Positions 37,816-45,406 of a DNA stretch of 54,139 bases are shown here, one piece after another (position 1 is the stretch's first letter; each line of letters opens with the position of its first letter). The stretch is from IMG/VR virus record IMGVR_UViG_3300031669_000039, positions 1 to 54,139 of that record; one strand, given 5' to 3'. The stretch comes from a virus. The notes below the pieces were generated by a model. That model made no database searches and had not been told where the DNA came from. It worked only from the letters and a program-made list of their open reading frames with translations. The position numbers were made by a program, and so were the translations under genes.

Positions 37816-38194
37816 ACCAAGCGGATATTTTTTTGAAGAGGTAGAAAATAAAGACGTTTTATATCTATGTGATCGTAGAGCATGTAAGAAGTGTAATTCT
37901 ACCAGAGATGGAGAAACATGTAGACATACGTCCGATATTTCACATGCAAAGAATTTTGAAGTCGGCCCCTATGAAGGATATTGGGAGAAAGAATCGAAAC
38001 CTTTACTCGTTTTAAAAGCCGATCGACTTCTTAAAAGAGAAGTTATAGATCGTATCCGAAACGACATTAAAAGACAAATAGACGAAGGTTTGGTCTTAGT
38101 CGATGGTTTCATAACTGAAATTAAACTTAAACAAGACGAATATGGACCTCTACTTATTTGTCAAGTAGAAAACCAAAGGAAGAGATGGAGGTAG
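37808..38194 (+). CDS. Cysteine-containing uncharacterised protein
   Basis: 128 residues. An N-terminal cluster (CDRRACKKCNSTRDGETCRHTSDISHA) could bind zinc. The C-terminal half has a basic helix (LLKREVIDRIRNDIKRQIDEGLVLVDGF) and a strand. It is translated with the DUF5662-like gene upstream and lies four bases before thyX. Confidence 0.5.
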   Translation: MSEPSGYFFEEVENKDVLYLCDRRACKKCNSTRDGETCRHTSDISHAKNFEVGPYEGYWEKESKPLLVLKADRLLKREVIDRIRNDIKRQIDEGLVLVDGFITEIKLKQDEYGPLLICQVENQRKRWR

Positions 38195-38198
38195 CTAA

Positions 38199-38891
38199 AT
38201 GAAAATAATTAAACCATATGTTGAGCAAATTAGTCCTGTAATTGATGGGGTTGAATTTCTTAAACGAATTGAGCGAATTGGTAGAGTATGTTATAAATCG
38301 GAGGACAAGATTACGGACGAATCGGCTCCTATATTTGTAGCGAAACTCATCAAAAATGGTCATGAAGCTATGATTGAGCATGTATCTTTAACAGTGAAAT
38401 TTATCTGTGATAGGGGAGTTACTCATGAGATCGTAAGGCATAGACTAGCTTCATATGCACAGGAATCAACAAGATACTGCAATTATTCAGGAGGAGAAAT
38501 TCAATTTATACAACCATGCTGGTTTGAAAACGATTATACTCAAAAAGACACGTTTGAAGATTTGACTGAATATCCCGTAGTTGAAAGAGATTGGGTATTT
38601 GCCATGTTGTATGCAGAACAGATATATAATAAATTAATAACTGGGAAATGGAAACCACAACAAGCTCGTTCTGTTCTTCCAAATAGCCTAAAAACAGAAA
38701 TAGTTGTTACCATGAATCTTCGTGAATGGCGACACTTTTTTAAATTAAGAACGGCTAAATCTGCACATCCTCAAATGCAAGAAGTTGCTGATATGGCTTT
38801 AGTTCTTCTTAAATCGCAAATACCGATTGTTTTTGATGATATTTATCTTGCCAGTAAATATGAAGTTATAAAATTAAGGGAGGAAAAATAA
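38199..38891 (+). CDS. thyX: FAD-dependent thymidylate synthase
   Basis: 230 residues, a normal length for ThyX. The family signature RHR-x7-STRY is present as RHRLASYAQESTRY at about residues 80-93, and MNLREWRHFFKLRTAKSAHPQMQEVA gives the substrate-binding C-terminal part. It methylates dUMP to dTMP using methylene-tetrahydrofolate and FAD, supplying dTTP for phage replication. No thymidylate kinase or reductase partner is visible nearby. Its stop overlaps the next ATG. Confidence 0.95.
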   Translation: MKIIKPYVEQISPVIDGVEFLKRIERIGRVCYKSEDKITDESAPIFVAKLIKNGHEAMIEHVSLTVKFICDRGVTHEIVRHRLASYAQESTRYCNYSGGEIQFIQPCWFENDYTQKDTFEDLTEYPVVERDWVFAMLYAEQIYNKLITGKWKPQQARSVLPNSLKTEIVVTMNLREWRHFFKLRTAKSAHPQMQEVADMALVLLKSQIPIVFDDIYLASKYEVIKLREEK

Positions 38892-39088
38892 TGTATCTTA
38901 AAGATTTAGAGCCTGAATTACGTGATGAAGTTAAACATAAAAACAACGATACGACTGGTATCGTAATCACAAAATATCCCGGGGGAGAGAATCTGGGAAA
39001 TCTTCTCGATGTACGAGGAGTAAATGAGAAGATATATTATGCTACTCCCGCTGAAAACTGGGAAGTAGTAAAACTATGTGATGAATAA
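38891..39088 (+). CDS. Small uncharacterised protein
   Basis: 65 residues, translationally coupled to thyX (ATG at the thyX stop, AGGGAGG upstream). LEPELRDEVKHKNNDTTGIVITKYPGGENLGNLLDVRGVNEKIYYATPAENWEVV looks like a small beta-barrel. No family recognised. Confidence 0.45.
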   Translation: MYLKDLEPELRDEVKHKNNDTTGIVITKYPGGENLGNLLDVRGVNEKIYYATPAENWEVVKLCDE

Positions 39089-39097
39089 ATCCCATAT

Positions 39098-39126
39098 TTC
39101 GCAGAAATAACATAGTCTATAATGAA
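39098..39126 (+). promoter_or_regulatory. Phage promoter motif 10 (feeds a structured RNA)
   Basis: TTCGC, seven bases, ACA, five bases, TATAAT (39118-39123), GAAGAG. It is followed by a 68-base hairpin RNA. Confidence 0.75.
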
Positions 39127-39127
39127 G

Positions 39128-39195
39128 AGATATCATGTGAGACAGGTAGCTATTAAAGATGGCTTAATGATCGCTAAAGACATATGGTATCTTTT
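39128..39195 (+). ncRNA. Structured RNA 3, long two-stage hairpin
   Basis: AGATATCATGTG (39128-39139) pairs with CATATGGTATCT (39181-39192), 12 bp with two G-U pairs. The interior adds TAGC/GCTA and ATTAA/TTAAT helices around the loop near AGATGGC. TTTTATATTTTT follows. The RNA would start within a few bases of the -10 box and contain nothing but this structure. It is not tRNA-like. Confidence 0.6.
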
Positions 39196-39232
39196 ATATT
39201 TTTAAAAATATAATGAATGAGGAGGTGTTTAT

Positions 39233-39388
39233 GTGTTTAAAGTTCAGAATATTGATGATTGTGGACCAAAAATTACAGTATATGCCGTCACCACACTTAA
39301 TAATTCGGAAGATATCATGTTTTTAATATGGAAAGATGGAGAATGGATATGGGAATATGCAGATGCATATGGACCAGCTTTAGAGTAA
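39233..39388 (+). CDS. Small uncharacterised protein, GTG start
   Basis: 51 residues from GTG 39233, with GAGGAGG upstream at seven to eight bases. NIDDCGPKITVYAVTTLNNSEDIMFLIWKDGEWIWEYADAYGP reads as a compact beta-rich protein. An overlapping ATG frame at 39231 gives a less protein-like product and is rejected. It lies between two structured RNAs. Confidence 0.5.
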   Translation: MFKVQNIDDCGPKITVYAVTTLNNSEDIMFLIWKDGEWIWEYADAYGPALE

Positions 39389-39395
39389 ATTTATA

Positions 39396-39424
39396 TTCGC
39401 AAGAAGTACAAAGCATATAATGAA
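39396..39424 (+). promoter_or_regulatory. Phage promoter motif 11 (feeds the tRNA-like RNA)
   Basis: TTCGC, seven bases, ACA, five bases, TATAAT (39416-39421), GAAGAG. The expected start of transcription (about seven bases after the -10 box) falls at the first bases of the tRNA-like acceptor stem. Confidence 0.78.
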
Positions 39425-39425
39425 G

Positions 39426-39495
39426 AGGTAGTTAACTTAATTGGTTAGAATACTGGTATTGACCAGAGGTCATCGGTCTAAATCCGATACTATCT
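39426..39495 (+). ncRNA. tRNA-like RNA with a shortened anticodon arm
   Basis: A 70-base cloverleaf. Acceptor: AGGTAGT (39426-39432)/ACTATCT (39489-39495), 7 bp with one G-U. Bases 8-9 are TA. D arm: ACTT-AATTGGTTA-GAAT, with the invariant GG but a weak stem. Base 26 is A. Anticodon arm: CTGGT (39453-39457), loop ATTG, ACCAG (39462-39466), 14 bases instead of 17. Variable loop: AGGTC. T arm: ATCGG-TCTAAAT-CCGAT, perfect stem, loop without the TTC. No CCA; TTTT follows. The segment TTGGTTAGA and AGGTC strongly recall ordinary tRNAs. It cannot decode in the usual way. Confidence 0.75.
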
Positions 39496-39549
39496 TTTTA
39501 TATTTTTATTGCTTTATATTATAAATTAAAAAGAAAGGAAGATAAAGTT

Positions 39550-39858
39550 ATGTCTAGATTTGGAAAGACCCAAGAAGATCAACTTCGCTATATGAACAGT
39601 AAATTTGAAAAGATAAATGAAGAGATGGTAAACCGTATTAATAATGAATTGATTCCGACTATAAAACAATTATCGAAAGATAAAGAAATTCTTTTAAGAA
39701 TTGTTATTCAGGCTTTATTTAAATTGGGTGGATCTATTCAAATATCCGAAGACGCGCTTAATGATGTCAAGGGTACCCTTCTAACCAAATTTGATTCGGA
39801 TACGAAAATAGTTACATTTAGTGTCGAAAATAAAATCGTCCAGGTGAAAGACGCTTAA
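39550..39858 (+). CDS. Small coiled-coil-like protein
   Basis: 102 residues. The N-terminal 60 residues (EDQLRYMNSKFEKINEEMVNRINNELIPTIKQLSKDKEILLRIVIQAL) are a long amphipathic helix likely to form a coiled coil. The C-terminal part is beta-like. AGAAAGGAAG precedes the ATG. It is the first gene after the tRNA-like RNA. Function unknown. Confidence 0.5.
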   Translation: MSRFGKTQEDQLRYMNSKFEKINEEMVNRINNELIPTIKQLSKDKEILLRIVIQALFKLGGSIQISEDALNDVKGTLLTKFDSDTKIVTFSVENKIVQVKDA

Positions 39859-39897
39859 AATACGGTAAGATAAAAATAAAAAGGGAGGATAAATAAT

Positions 39898-40098
39898 ATG
39901 GGCGATAGATTTGATGATGAAGAATATACAAAAGAAAGGGAAGAAAATACCAGATTTGAGAAGGGCGACTTATCCGGAGGACAATATATAAATCCTTGTA
40001 ATAAAGGAAGCCACTACCAAACAGACATAGAAAGACGTCAACAAAGGGAAAAATATGAAGCTTGGAAAAATAAAAGAAGACATTATAAGGATTCATAA
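39898..40098 (+). CDS. Small highly charged protein
   Basis: 66 residues, strongly charged (EEYTKEREENTRFEKGD, RRQQREKYEAWKNKRRHYK), probably disordered or a single helix. AAGGGAGG precedes the ATG. No family recognised. Confidence 0.45.
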   Translation: MGDRFDDEEYTKEREENTRFEKGDLSGGQYINPCNKGSHYQTDIERRQQREKYEAWKNKRRHYKDS

Positions 40099-40133
40099 TT
40101 AAAAATTAAATAAAACGAAAAGGAGAAATTACT

Positions 40134-41078
40134 ATGAAATTGGAAAAAATAACAACCGGTTTGTCTAATCTTACCGGACGTACAGGATTGGTCCTTAAGG
40201 CCCATTCTCCTGAAATCTTATTGGTTCTTGGTATTACCGGTACAGTGGCTTCCGCTATATTAGCTTGCCGTGCAACTCTTAAGGTTGAGAAAGTTCTTGA
40301 CAATCATAAGAGCAAAACCGATAAAATTAATGAGTGTTGGGCGAGAATAAAGAAGGGTGAAATTCCTATCGATGAATACTCCGAACAAGATTACAAGAAA
40401 GATCTCGTAGTGACATATACTCAAACGGCCGTTGACTTTATTAAACTGTATGGGCCGGCTATTACTCTTGGTGTCGTGTCTATCGCTTGTATTATTAGTG
40501 GGCATGGTATTATGAGGAAACGGAACATTGCTCTCATGGCAGCCTATAAAGCTATTGAAGAGGGCTTTAATGCTTATCGTAAACGTGTTATCGAGGAGTA
40601 TGGTGAAGAGAAAGATTATATGTATAAACATGGTCTGCATTCTGAAACAGTTATGGAGACAGAAGTCGACGAGGATGGAAAGACACATAAAGTAAAGAAG
40701 ACAAAACTTATAGAGGATCCAAATGGTACTAGTGTGTACGCACGATTCTTTGATGAGGGTTGTTCACAATGGTCTAAAACGTCGGAATACAACTTAATGT
40801 TTCTCAGAGCTCAGCAAAATTACCATAATGATCTACTCAAAGCAAGAGGCCATGTCTTCTTAAATGAGGTGTATGATGCGCTCGGTATACCAAGAACTCA
40901 AGCTGGATCTATTGTCGGCTGGGTTATTGGTGATGGAGATAATTTTATTGACTTCGGTATATTTGATGGCGATCGTATTCGAGCTCGAGACTTCGTAAAT
41001 GGCTACGAACGTAGTATCCTACTCGATTTTAATGTTGACGGGGTAATTTATGACCTTTTTACGAAAAAGAAGGCCTAA
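40134..41078 (+). CDS. DUF6353-like two-span membrane protein, copy 2
   Basis: 314 residues. Membrane segments are EILLVLGITGTVASAILACRA near 24-44 and GPAITLGVVSIACIISGHGIM near 103-123. The soluble part contains RKRNIALMAAYKAIEEGFNAYRKRVIEEYG and HVFLNEVYDALGIPRTQAGSIVGWVIGDGDNFIDFG, matching the paralog at 31077. It has a longer charged insert (ETEVDEDGKTHKVKKTKL) than copy 1. A membrane-anchored role on the cytoplasmic side is likely; the function is unknown. Confidence 0.65.
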   Translation: MKLEKITTGLSNLTGRTGLVLKAHSPEILLVLGITGTVASAILACRATLKVEKVLDNHKSKTDKINECWARIKKGEIPIDEYSEQDYKKDLVVTYTQTAVDFIKLYGPAITLGVVSIACIISGHGIMRKRNIALMAAYKAIEEGFNAYRKRVIEEYGEEKDYMYKHGLHSETVMETEVDEDGKTHKVKKTKLIEDPNGTSVYARFFDEGCSQWSKTSEYNLMFLRAQQNYHNDLLKARGHVFLNEVYDALGIPRTQAGSIVGWVIGDGDNFIDFGIFDGDRIRARDFVNGYERSILLDFNVDGVIYDLFTKKKA

Positions 41079-41233
41079 ATATTGTAGGATGCGGTATATT
41101 CTACAAAGATGTCTTCGACTATCCTAATCTATATGTGTATGACTATGGGGTTAGTGATGACGAAGGCTGTTATTTAGATCTTTATTCTATATTGACACGA
41201 AATGGATCATTTAAGAAGGAGGGATTATTATGA
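41073..41233 (+). pseudogene. Coding-like remnant without a start codon
   Basis: In the -1 frame relative to the preceding gene, 41073-41233 is open and reads like protein (GCGIFYKDVFDYPNLYVYDY, DDEGCYLDLYSILTRNGSF), ending at TGA 41231-41233. There is no ATG with a ribosome site; only an internal GTG exists. It resembles in style the two paralogous genes that follow, so it may be the decayed first member of that group or a gene with an unusual start. Confidence 0.35.
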
Positions 41234-41448
41234 AAGAGTTAGAAGTATCAACATATTATTATAATAAAGAAAAAAATATCATGATCGATGAAGATGGTTT
41301 TGAAATTTTTAATATTTTTAATATAATCTCTCCTAATAGCCTATTTTTATTTAAATATAAAAAAGATGATATGTTTGTATTTGGTACATCAGGTAAAGTT
41401 GTTGAATTAATCTATCCAGATAATGATGATATTTGGAATAATTATTAA
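41230..41448 (+). CDS. Small uncharacterised protein, paralog A
   Basis: 72 residues, with AAGGAGG upstream. YYYNKEKNIMIDEDGFEIFNIFNIISPNSLFLFKYKKDD shares a pattern with the next gene: a tyrosine-rich start, a DG or YG turn, then N-I-x-x-x-I-(S/T)-P-N-(S/D)-L-F-L-F. The two are adjacent paralogs. Function unknown. Confidence 0.5.
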   Translation: MKELEVSTYYYNKEKNIMIDEDGFEIFNIFNIISPNSLFLFKYKKDDMFVFGTSGKVVELIYPDNDDIWNNY

Positions 41449-41460
41449 AAGGGGATTGTT

Positions 41461-41697
41461 ATGGCTTATTATGATCTTACAGAGAAAATGTTAAACACTG
41501 GTTGTTTTAATGACCAATTATTTGTATGTTATGATCCTGATGAAAATATGTTCTATGATAGATATGGATCTCTCATTAATATTCTCGAAATGATAACCCC
41601 TAATGACCTTTTCTTATTCAGACAAGATCCCGGGTATTGCACTTTTCCGCATAGAAAAAATAATAAAATTTTATGTGAGATATTAACTAACGAATAA
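41461..41697 (+). CDS. Small uncharacterised protein, paralog B
   Basis: 78 residues, with AAGGGG upstream. CYDPDENMFYDRYGSLINILEMITPNDLFLFRQDPGY parallels the preceding gene, especially ITPNDLFLF against ISPNSLFLF. Acidic and aromatic. Function unknown. Confidence 0.5.
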   Translation: MAYYDLTEKMLNTGCFNDQLFVCYDPDENMFYDRYGSLINILEMITPNDLFLFRQDPGYCTFPHRKNNKILCEILTNE

Positions 41698-41710
41698 AGG
41701 AGAATTGATT

Positions 41711-41956
41711 ATGACGCATAAAGATATTTTGAAGGTATTCGGGCAGATTTGTCCCAATATTAAATATAAGATGTGGTGGAAAAAAGGACATAATATAGTA
41801 AGACTTCGTTTGGGCTCTACAAAGAACCAAGATATTTTCTTTACATACTTCAACGATATCGATTGGAAAATCGAGACGATTAGTATGTTTGAAAAGTCTA
41901 AGAATGGACCATTCAAAAGTTTAAGAACAATATTTAACAAAAGACATAAATTATAA
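41711..41956 (+). CDS. Small basic protein
   Basis: The ATG at 41711 follows AAAGGAG, giving 81 residues. It is basic and aromatic (KYKMWWKKGHNIVRLRLG, SLRTIFNKRHKL), which suggests nucleic acid contact. No family recognised. Confidence 0.45.
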   Translation: MTHKDILKVFGQICPNIKYKMWWKKGHNIVRLRLGSTKNQDIFFTYFNDIDWKIETISMFEKSKNGPFKSLRTIFNKRHKL

Positions 41957-42005
41957 ACTCTATCCGGGGTCATCTGTAAATTATATTTGAAAGGAGATTG
42001 ATAAT

Positions 42006-42203
42006 ATGGGTTATGCAGCTAGATGTAATCCAAGATCACAATTATCTAAAGAAGGTAAACTTCCACCTAAAAAGCGTAAAAGAAGTAAACGTGAGTCCGA
42101 GCATTTAATACTTCAAGAAATTAACAAAATATTTTTTAATAAATTAGTATCGGGCTATCGAAAATCTGGTATGATCTCTGAAAGGAGAAATCCCCATGAA
42201 TGA
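42006..42203 (+). CDS. Small very basic protein
   Basis: 65 residues, with GAAAGGAG upstream. The N-terminal half is extremely basic (KEGKLPPKKRKRSKRESEH), followed by a helix. It probably binds nucleic acid. Its end contains the AAAGGAG site of the next gene, which it overlaps. Confidence 0.45.
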   Translation: MGYAARCNPRSQLSKEGKLPPKKRKRSKRESEHLILQEINKIFFNKLVSGYRKSGMISERRNPHE

Positions 42204-42483
42204 AGAAACCTTTAAGGATTTTACACTTTGTGACTCACCAAAAATAAATATTGAGTTGGTAAAAGGACAATATATAACATTTGATGCATATTATGGATAT
42301 TCAAAGATAGCAGCAGAAATCTTATGTAGCTATCTTCAAGACAATCTTAAGAATAGTATACCAATTCCTTTAAATGGATGTAATTTTAATATTCTTGTAA
42401 AGAGTTTTGAGTTGGCTGAATTTCCGGATATAACTCATTTTCATAGTATTTATAAAATAGAATTGAAAGGAGAATTAGTATGA
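42196..42483 (+). CDS. Small uncharacterised protein
   Basis: 95 residues. YGYSKIAAEILCSYLQDNLKN forms a helix, and NFNILVKSFELAEFPDITHFHSIYKIELKG a beta part. It overlaps the genes on both sides, so it is translationally coupled within 42.0-42.9 kb. No family recognised. Confidence 0.45.
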   Translation: MNEETFKDFTLCDSPKINIELVKGQYITFDAYYGYSKIAAEILCSYLQDNLKNSIPIPLNGCNFNILVKSFELAEFPDITHFHSIYKIELKGELV

Positions 42484-42902
42484 CGCCGATAAAAATATTA
42501 ACAGAATTAAGAAAGATTCAAGAGAAGCATAAGAACGATGTTGTTTCAACCTTTGATATCCGTATATCTGATATGGCAAAAGACTCAGCAGACGCCATAG
42601 ACGCGCTTATCGTGCAAGTTAAATATTTATGGGGATTACTTGACGATATAGACACCGTTGGCGATATGGTTAAAAATAATGACGACGCGTATAGAAGAAT
42701 GGTCGAAAAAATTCATCCCAAACGACAATTAGTTGCGGAAGCAGAGCCGTCTTATGATATGGAACTTCTTGCTCGCTACAAAATATTAAAGAAGTGTATC
42801 CTAAAGAATCCCCACTTTTCTACCGATATACTTAAAGTAAAAGAAGAGTTTAAACGCTCAATATCTACTGAGCGAAAAAAGGACGAACCAAATAAAATTT
42901 GA
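42480..42902 (+). CDS. Helical uncharacterised protein
   Basis: 140 residues, almost all helical (ILTELRKIQEKHKNDVVSTFDIRISDMAKDSADAIDALIVQVKYLWGLLDD). AAAGGAG lies at the end of the preceding gene, which it overlaps by four bases. No family recognised. Confidence 0.45.
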   Translation: MTPIKILTELRKIQEKHKNDVVSTFDIRISDMAKDSADAIDALIVQVKYLWGLLDDIDTVGDMVKNNDDAYRRMVEKIHPKRQLVAEAEPSYDMELLARYKILKKCILKNPHFSTDILKVKEEFKRSISTERKKDEPNKI

Positions 42903-42918
42903 AAGGAGAATTACTTTA

Positions 42919-43830
42919 ATGAATAAAAACTATCCTGTTCCTCAAACAAAAAAAATGATTTCCATAACTCAATCAGAGTATGAAAAATATGGCTGTATAC
43001 AGTGTGGATGTACGTTTGCCCACTTATTGTCTACTTGCGATGCTAGTCTTGTTACTTGTGGAGAATGTCAAACTCCATTTATTCTTCTTGCCGACGTATT
43101 AAGAGAATCCCCTATTAGATTTGGAAAGGTAAATTGTCAATCATCTCTTATTCAACATCCACGTAAAGGTTTATGGCCACACGATTTTGTAAGGCCGGAT
43201 ATTCGTCCTAAAGGTATTGACGGGGAATTTTGGTCTTCAAATAATAGAGAATCATTATCGCCAAGAATTGGATATGAGTTGTCTGGTCTTGTAATGTCCA
43301 AAGAAGCAGGAGAACGGATTGTACAAATGGTTCGTGATATTATTGGGAAAGATTTTCAATCCTGGCTTGATTATCGATTAGACGAACCTTTATGGATTCA
43401 AGTTAAAATTCGGAAGGAAGATGGTTTTGATCTTAAAGCTCTTGCAAAGGCCTGTGAAGATGGAGTTATCAACAGAGATAGACTTATCTCATGTTGCCTG
43501 AATACAGATATATTTGTACCTAAGACTGAAATAACATTAGTTAAAAGTAATGACACGGATAGGAGATTAGAAGTATCGATGCATGATATGGTCACGAATA
43601 CTGATAGCTGGATTAAATCAAAATTGAAAGATGCGGGGTTTGATCTTTGTAAAGATATTCCTTCTCAACGCGATTTGGAAAGCAATAATTATATTTATAC
43701 TCAAAGGGTTATAAATCCAGTTAATACAGATATGATAAAAGAAAAAGACACATGTGTCTGTTGTGGCGATTATGTCCCGGAAGGACATCAAACATGTTTT
43801 AATTGTGACGATGCGCGAAAAAGATATTAA
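42919..43830 (+). CDS. Protein with terminal zinc ribbons
   Basis: 303 residues with two cysteine clusters: CIQCGCTF ... CGECQTPF in the first 55 residues and CVCCGDYVPEGHQTCFNC near the C-terminus. Between them is a hydrophilic domain (PDIRPKGIDGEFWSSNNRESLSPRIGYELSGLVMSKEAGERIVQMVRDI). The N-terminal ribbon resembles those of DNA-handling proteins. I do not recognise a catalytic domain. Confidence 0.5.
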   Translation: MNKNYPVPQTKKMISITQSEYEKYGCIQCGCTFAHLLSTCDASLVTCGECQTPFILLADVLRESPIRFGKVNCQSSLIQHPRKGLWPHDFVRPDIRPKGIDGEFWSSNNRESLSPRIGYELSGLVMSKEAGERIVQMVRDIIGKDFQSWLDYRLDEPLWIQVKIRKEDGFDLKALAKACEDGVINRDRLISCCLNTDIFVPKTEITLVKSNDTDRRLEVSMHDMVTNTDSWIKSKLKDAGFDLCKDIPSQRDLESNNYIYTQRVINPVNTDMIKEKDTCVCCGDYVPEGHQTCFNCDDARKRY

Positions 43831-43861
43831 GGAAAATAAATAAACTTGGAAGGAGATTCAT

Positions 43862-44134
43862 ATGTTAAAAGCTGAAGCGTTACTCAATGCTTTATCAAAT
43901 ATAATGCCAGGAAAAAGTATAACTTGGCCCGTATATGCTGGAGATGACGTATCAGACGCAAAAATAGTTGAAAACTATGTAACTGGCTTTTTTAAAACTG
44001 GATCTTTAATGCCTATTCCGGTTTTGAATTTGGGGTTAGATATTCACTCAGTTAAAACTGAATATAACGATTATTTTCATACCTATTTAATAGTTATTGA
44101 AGGAGTCGTAATAAAATTGGAAGGAGATAAATAA
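43862..44134 (+). CDS. Small uncharacterised protein
   Basis: 90 residues, with GAAGGAG upstream. It has an N-terminal helix (KAEALLNALSNIMPGKS) and a beta-rich remainder (NYVTGFFKTGSLMPIPVLNLGLDIHSV). Located two bases before the next gene, whose ribosome site it contains. No family recognised. Confidence 0.45.
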   Translation: MLKAEALLNALSNIMPGKSITWPVYAGDDVSDAKIVENYVTGFFKTGSLMPIPVLNLGLDIHSVKTEYNDYFHTYLIVIEGVVIKLEGDK

Positions 44135-44136
44135 CT

Positions 44137-44883
44137 ATGAATAAATCAGTTCTTATTAATATCGCGATGCTTGTATTGGGCGCCGGTGCTGGTTTTCTTA
44201 TCGCGAAGAAAGTTTATGAAGGATATTATGCCGCCATTGCTCAGGAGGAGATTGACAGCGTAAAAGAAACCTTCCAAAACTATAAACCCATTAAGGTTCC
44301 AAACAATAATATGACCGATAATGGCATGACAGATGAAGAATATGAAGAGAGAAAAAAAGAAGAGCAGAAAGCTCGGACAAACACTAATCCTCTTACTCGG
44401 TCATCTCTTGACAGTAATCTAAACGAACGGGCAAAGAAGAATTATAATTTAGTTGGTATAAAATCTGAACCGGAGGAAGATGAAGAGGTGACGGACGCGG
44501 CAGGAAAAACAGAAGAGGAAATGGACTTGAGTAAAATTGATAGGACTCAACCATATATTATTGATGATCGGGAGTTCTCAGAAGAATTTGATCATCACGA
44601 CAAGGTGTCTTTATACTATTACAGAGTAGATGATGTCTTGTGTGATGAACACGAGGAAACAATTGAAGACATCGAGGAGAAAATCGGTTATGAGGCCTTG
44701 TCTCTATTAGATATGCAAACTACAGTATGGGTGCGTAATGAACCTCTTTGTCTTGATTATGAGATCGTCTCAATTAGTAAATCATATGCAGAATCGGTAC
44801 ATGGGATAAGAACCGAATCCAATCTTAGTCCCCGCGAACAATATTTAAAACAACAAAAACGGAGGGATCAACGTGAAGAATAG
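44137..44883 (+). CDS. Membrane-anchored phage protein with acidic linker
   Basis: 248 residues: an N-terminal membrane span (SVLINIAMLVLGAGAGFLIA), a charged, presumably flexible linker to about residue 130, and a conserved-looking C-terminal domain with IDRTQPYIIDDREFSEEFDHHDKVSLYYYRVDDVLCDE and MQTTVWVRNEPLCLDYEI. This protein type recurs in clostridial phages; its function is unknown to me. It overlaps the next gene by 11 bases. Confidence 0.6.
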   Translation: MNKSVLINIAMLVLGAGAGFLIAKKVYEGYYAAIAQEEIDSVKETFQNYKPIKVPNNNMTDNGMTDEEYEERKKEEQKARTNTNPLTRSSLDSNLNERAKKNYNLVGIKSEPEEDEEVTDAAGKTEEEMDLSKIDRTQPYIIDDREFSEEFDHHDKVSLYYYRVDDVLCDEHEETIEDIEEKIGYEALSLLDMQTTVWVRNEPLCLDYEIVSISKSYAESVHGIRTESNLSPREQYLKQQKRRDQREE

Positions 44884-45397
44884 ATATTTTGACTTCCTTT
44901 GTAGAGTTGTCGGGAGGACGTACGAGTATAATATGCTACTCGGCGAGCTACATAGGATGGAATTCTATTCGTTGATTCCGAACGACGATAACAGAGGAGA
45001 AGATGGTAAACAATTACGTGAAAAATTTATCAACGAGGAGGGGCCACAAGCCCTTTCTCAATCAGACTTAGGCGGATGTAGTGTATTAGAAATGCTCATT
45101 GGTTTATCTTTTAGACTTGAATTTGAGACTATGAGTAGCCGTTGGGAAAAAACTCCTAGTGAATGGTTTTGGATATTAATCGATAATTTAGGTCTTGAAT
45201 GGTGTAATAATTCGATGTTTTTACAACATAAATCTATTGATAAAATTATCACAAAAGTTGAAATTTTCCTTAATAGGCATTATAAAAATGATGGAAACGG
45301 AGGACTTTTCCCTTTAAAAAATCCAAGAAAAGATCAAAGAAGAATCGAAATTTGGTATCAAATGAGTGGTTATATTTTAGAAAACTATCCAATTTAA
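44873..45397 (+). CDS. Uncharacterised phage protein preceding the origin region
   Basis: 174 residues, starting at GTG after CGGAGG. YFDFLCRVVGRTYEYNMLLGELHRMEFYSLIPNDDNRGEDGKQLRE and EMLIGLSFRLEFE...WFWILIDNLGLEWCN are typical of a conserved phage protein that often accompanies the membrane-anchored protein upstream. It is the last gene before the iteron region. Function unknown. Confidence 0.55.
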   Translation: MKNRYFDFLCRVVGRTYEYNMLLGELHRMEFYSLIPNDDNRGEDGKQLREKFINEEGPQALSQSDLGGCSVLEMLIGLSFRLEFETMSSRWEKTPSEWFWILIDNLGLEWCNNSMFLQHKSIDKIITKVEIFLNRHYKNDGNGGLFPLKNPRKDQRRIEIWYQMSGYILENYPI

Positions 45398-45406
45398 TAT
45401 AAAAAA

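Noticed and set aside
39426-39495. Ordinary functional tRNA gene
   Set aside because: The anticodon arm is three bases too short, the D stem has a mismatch, the T loop lacks TTC and no CCA is encoded.
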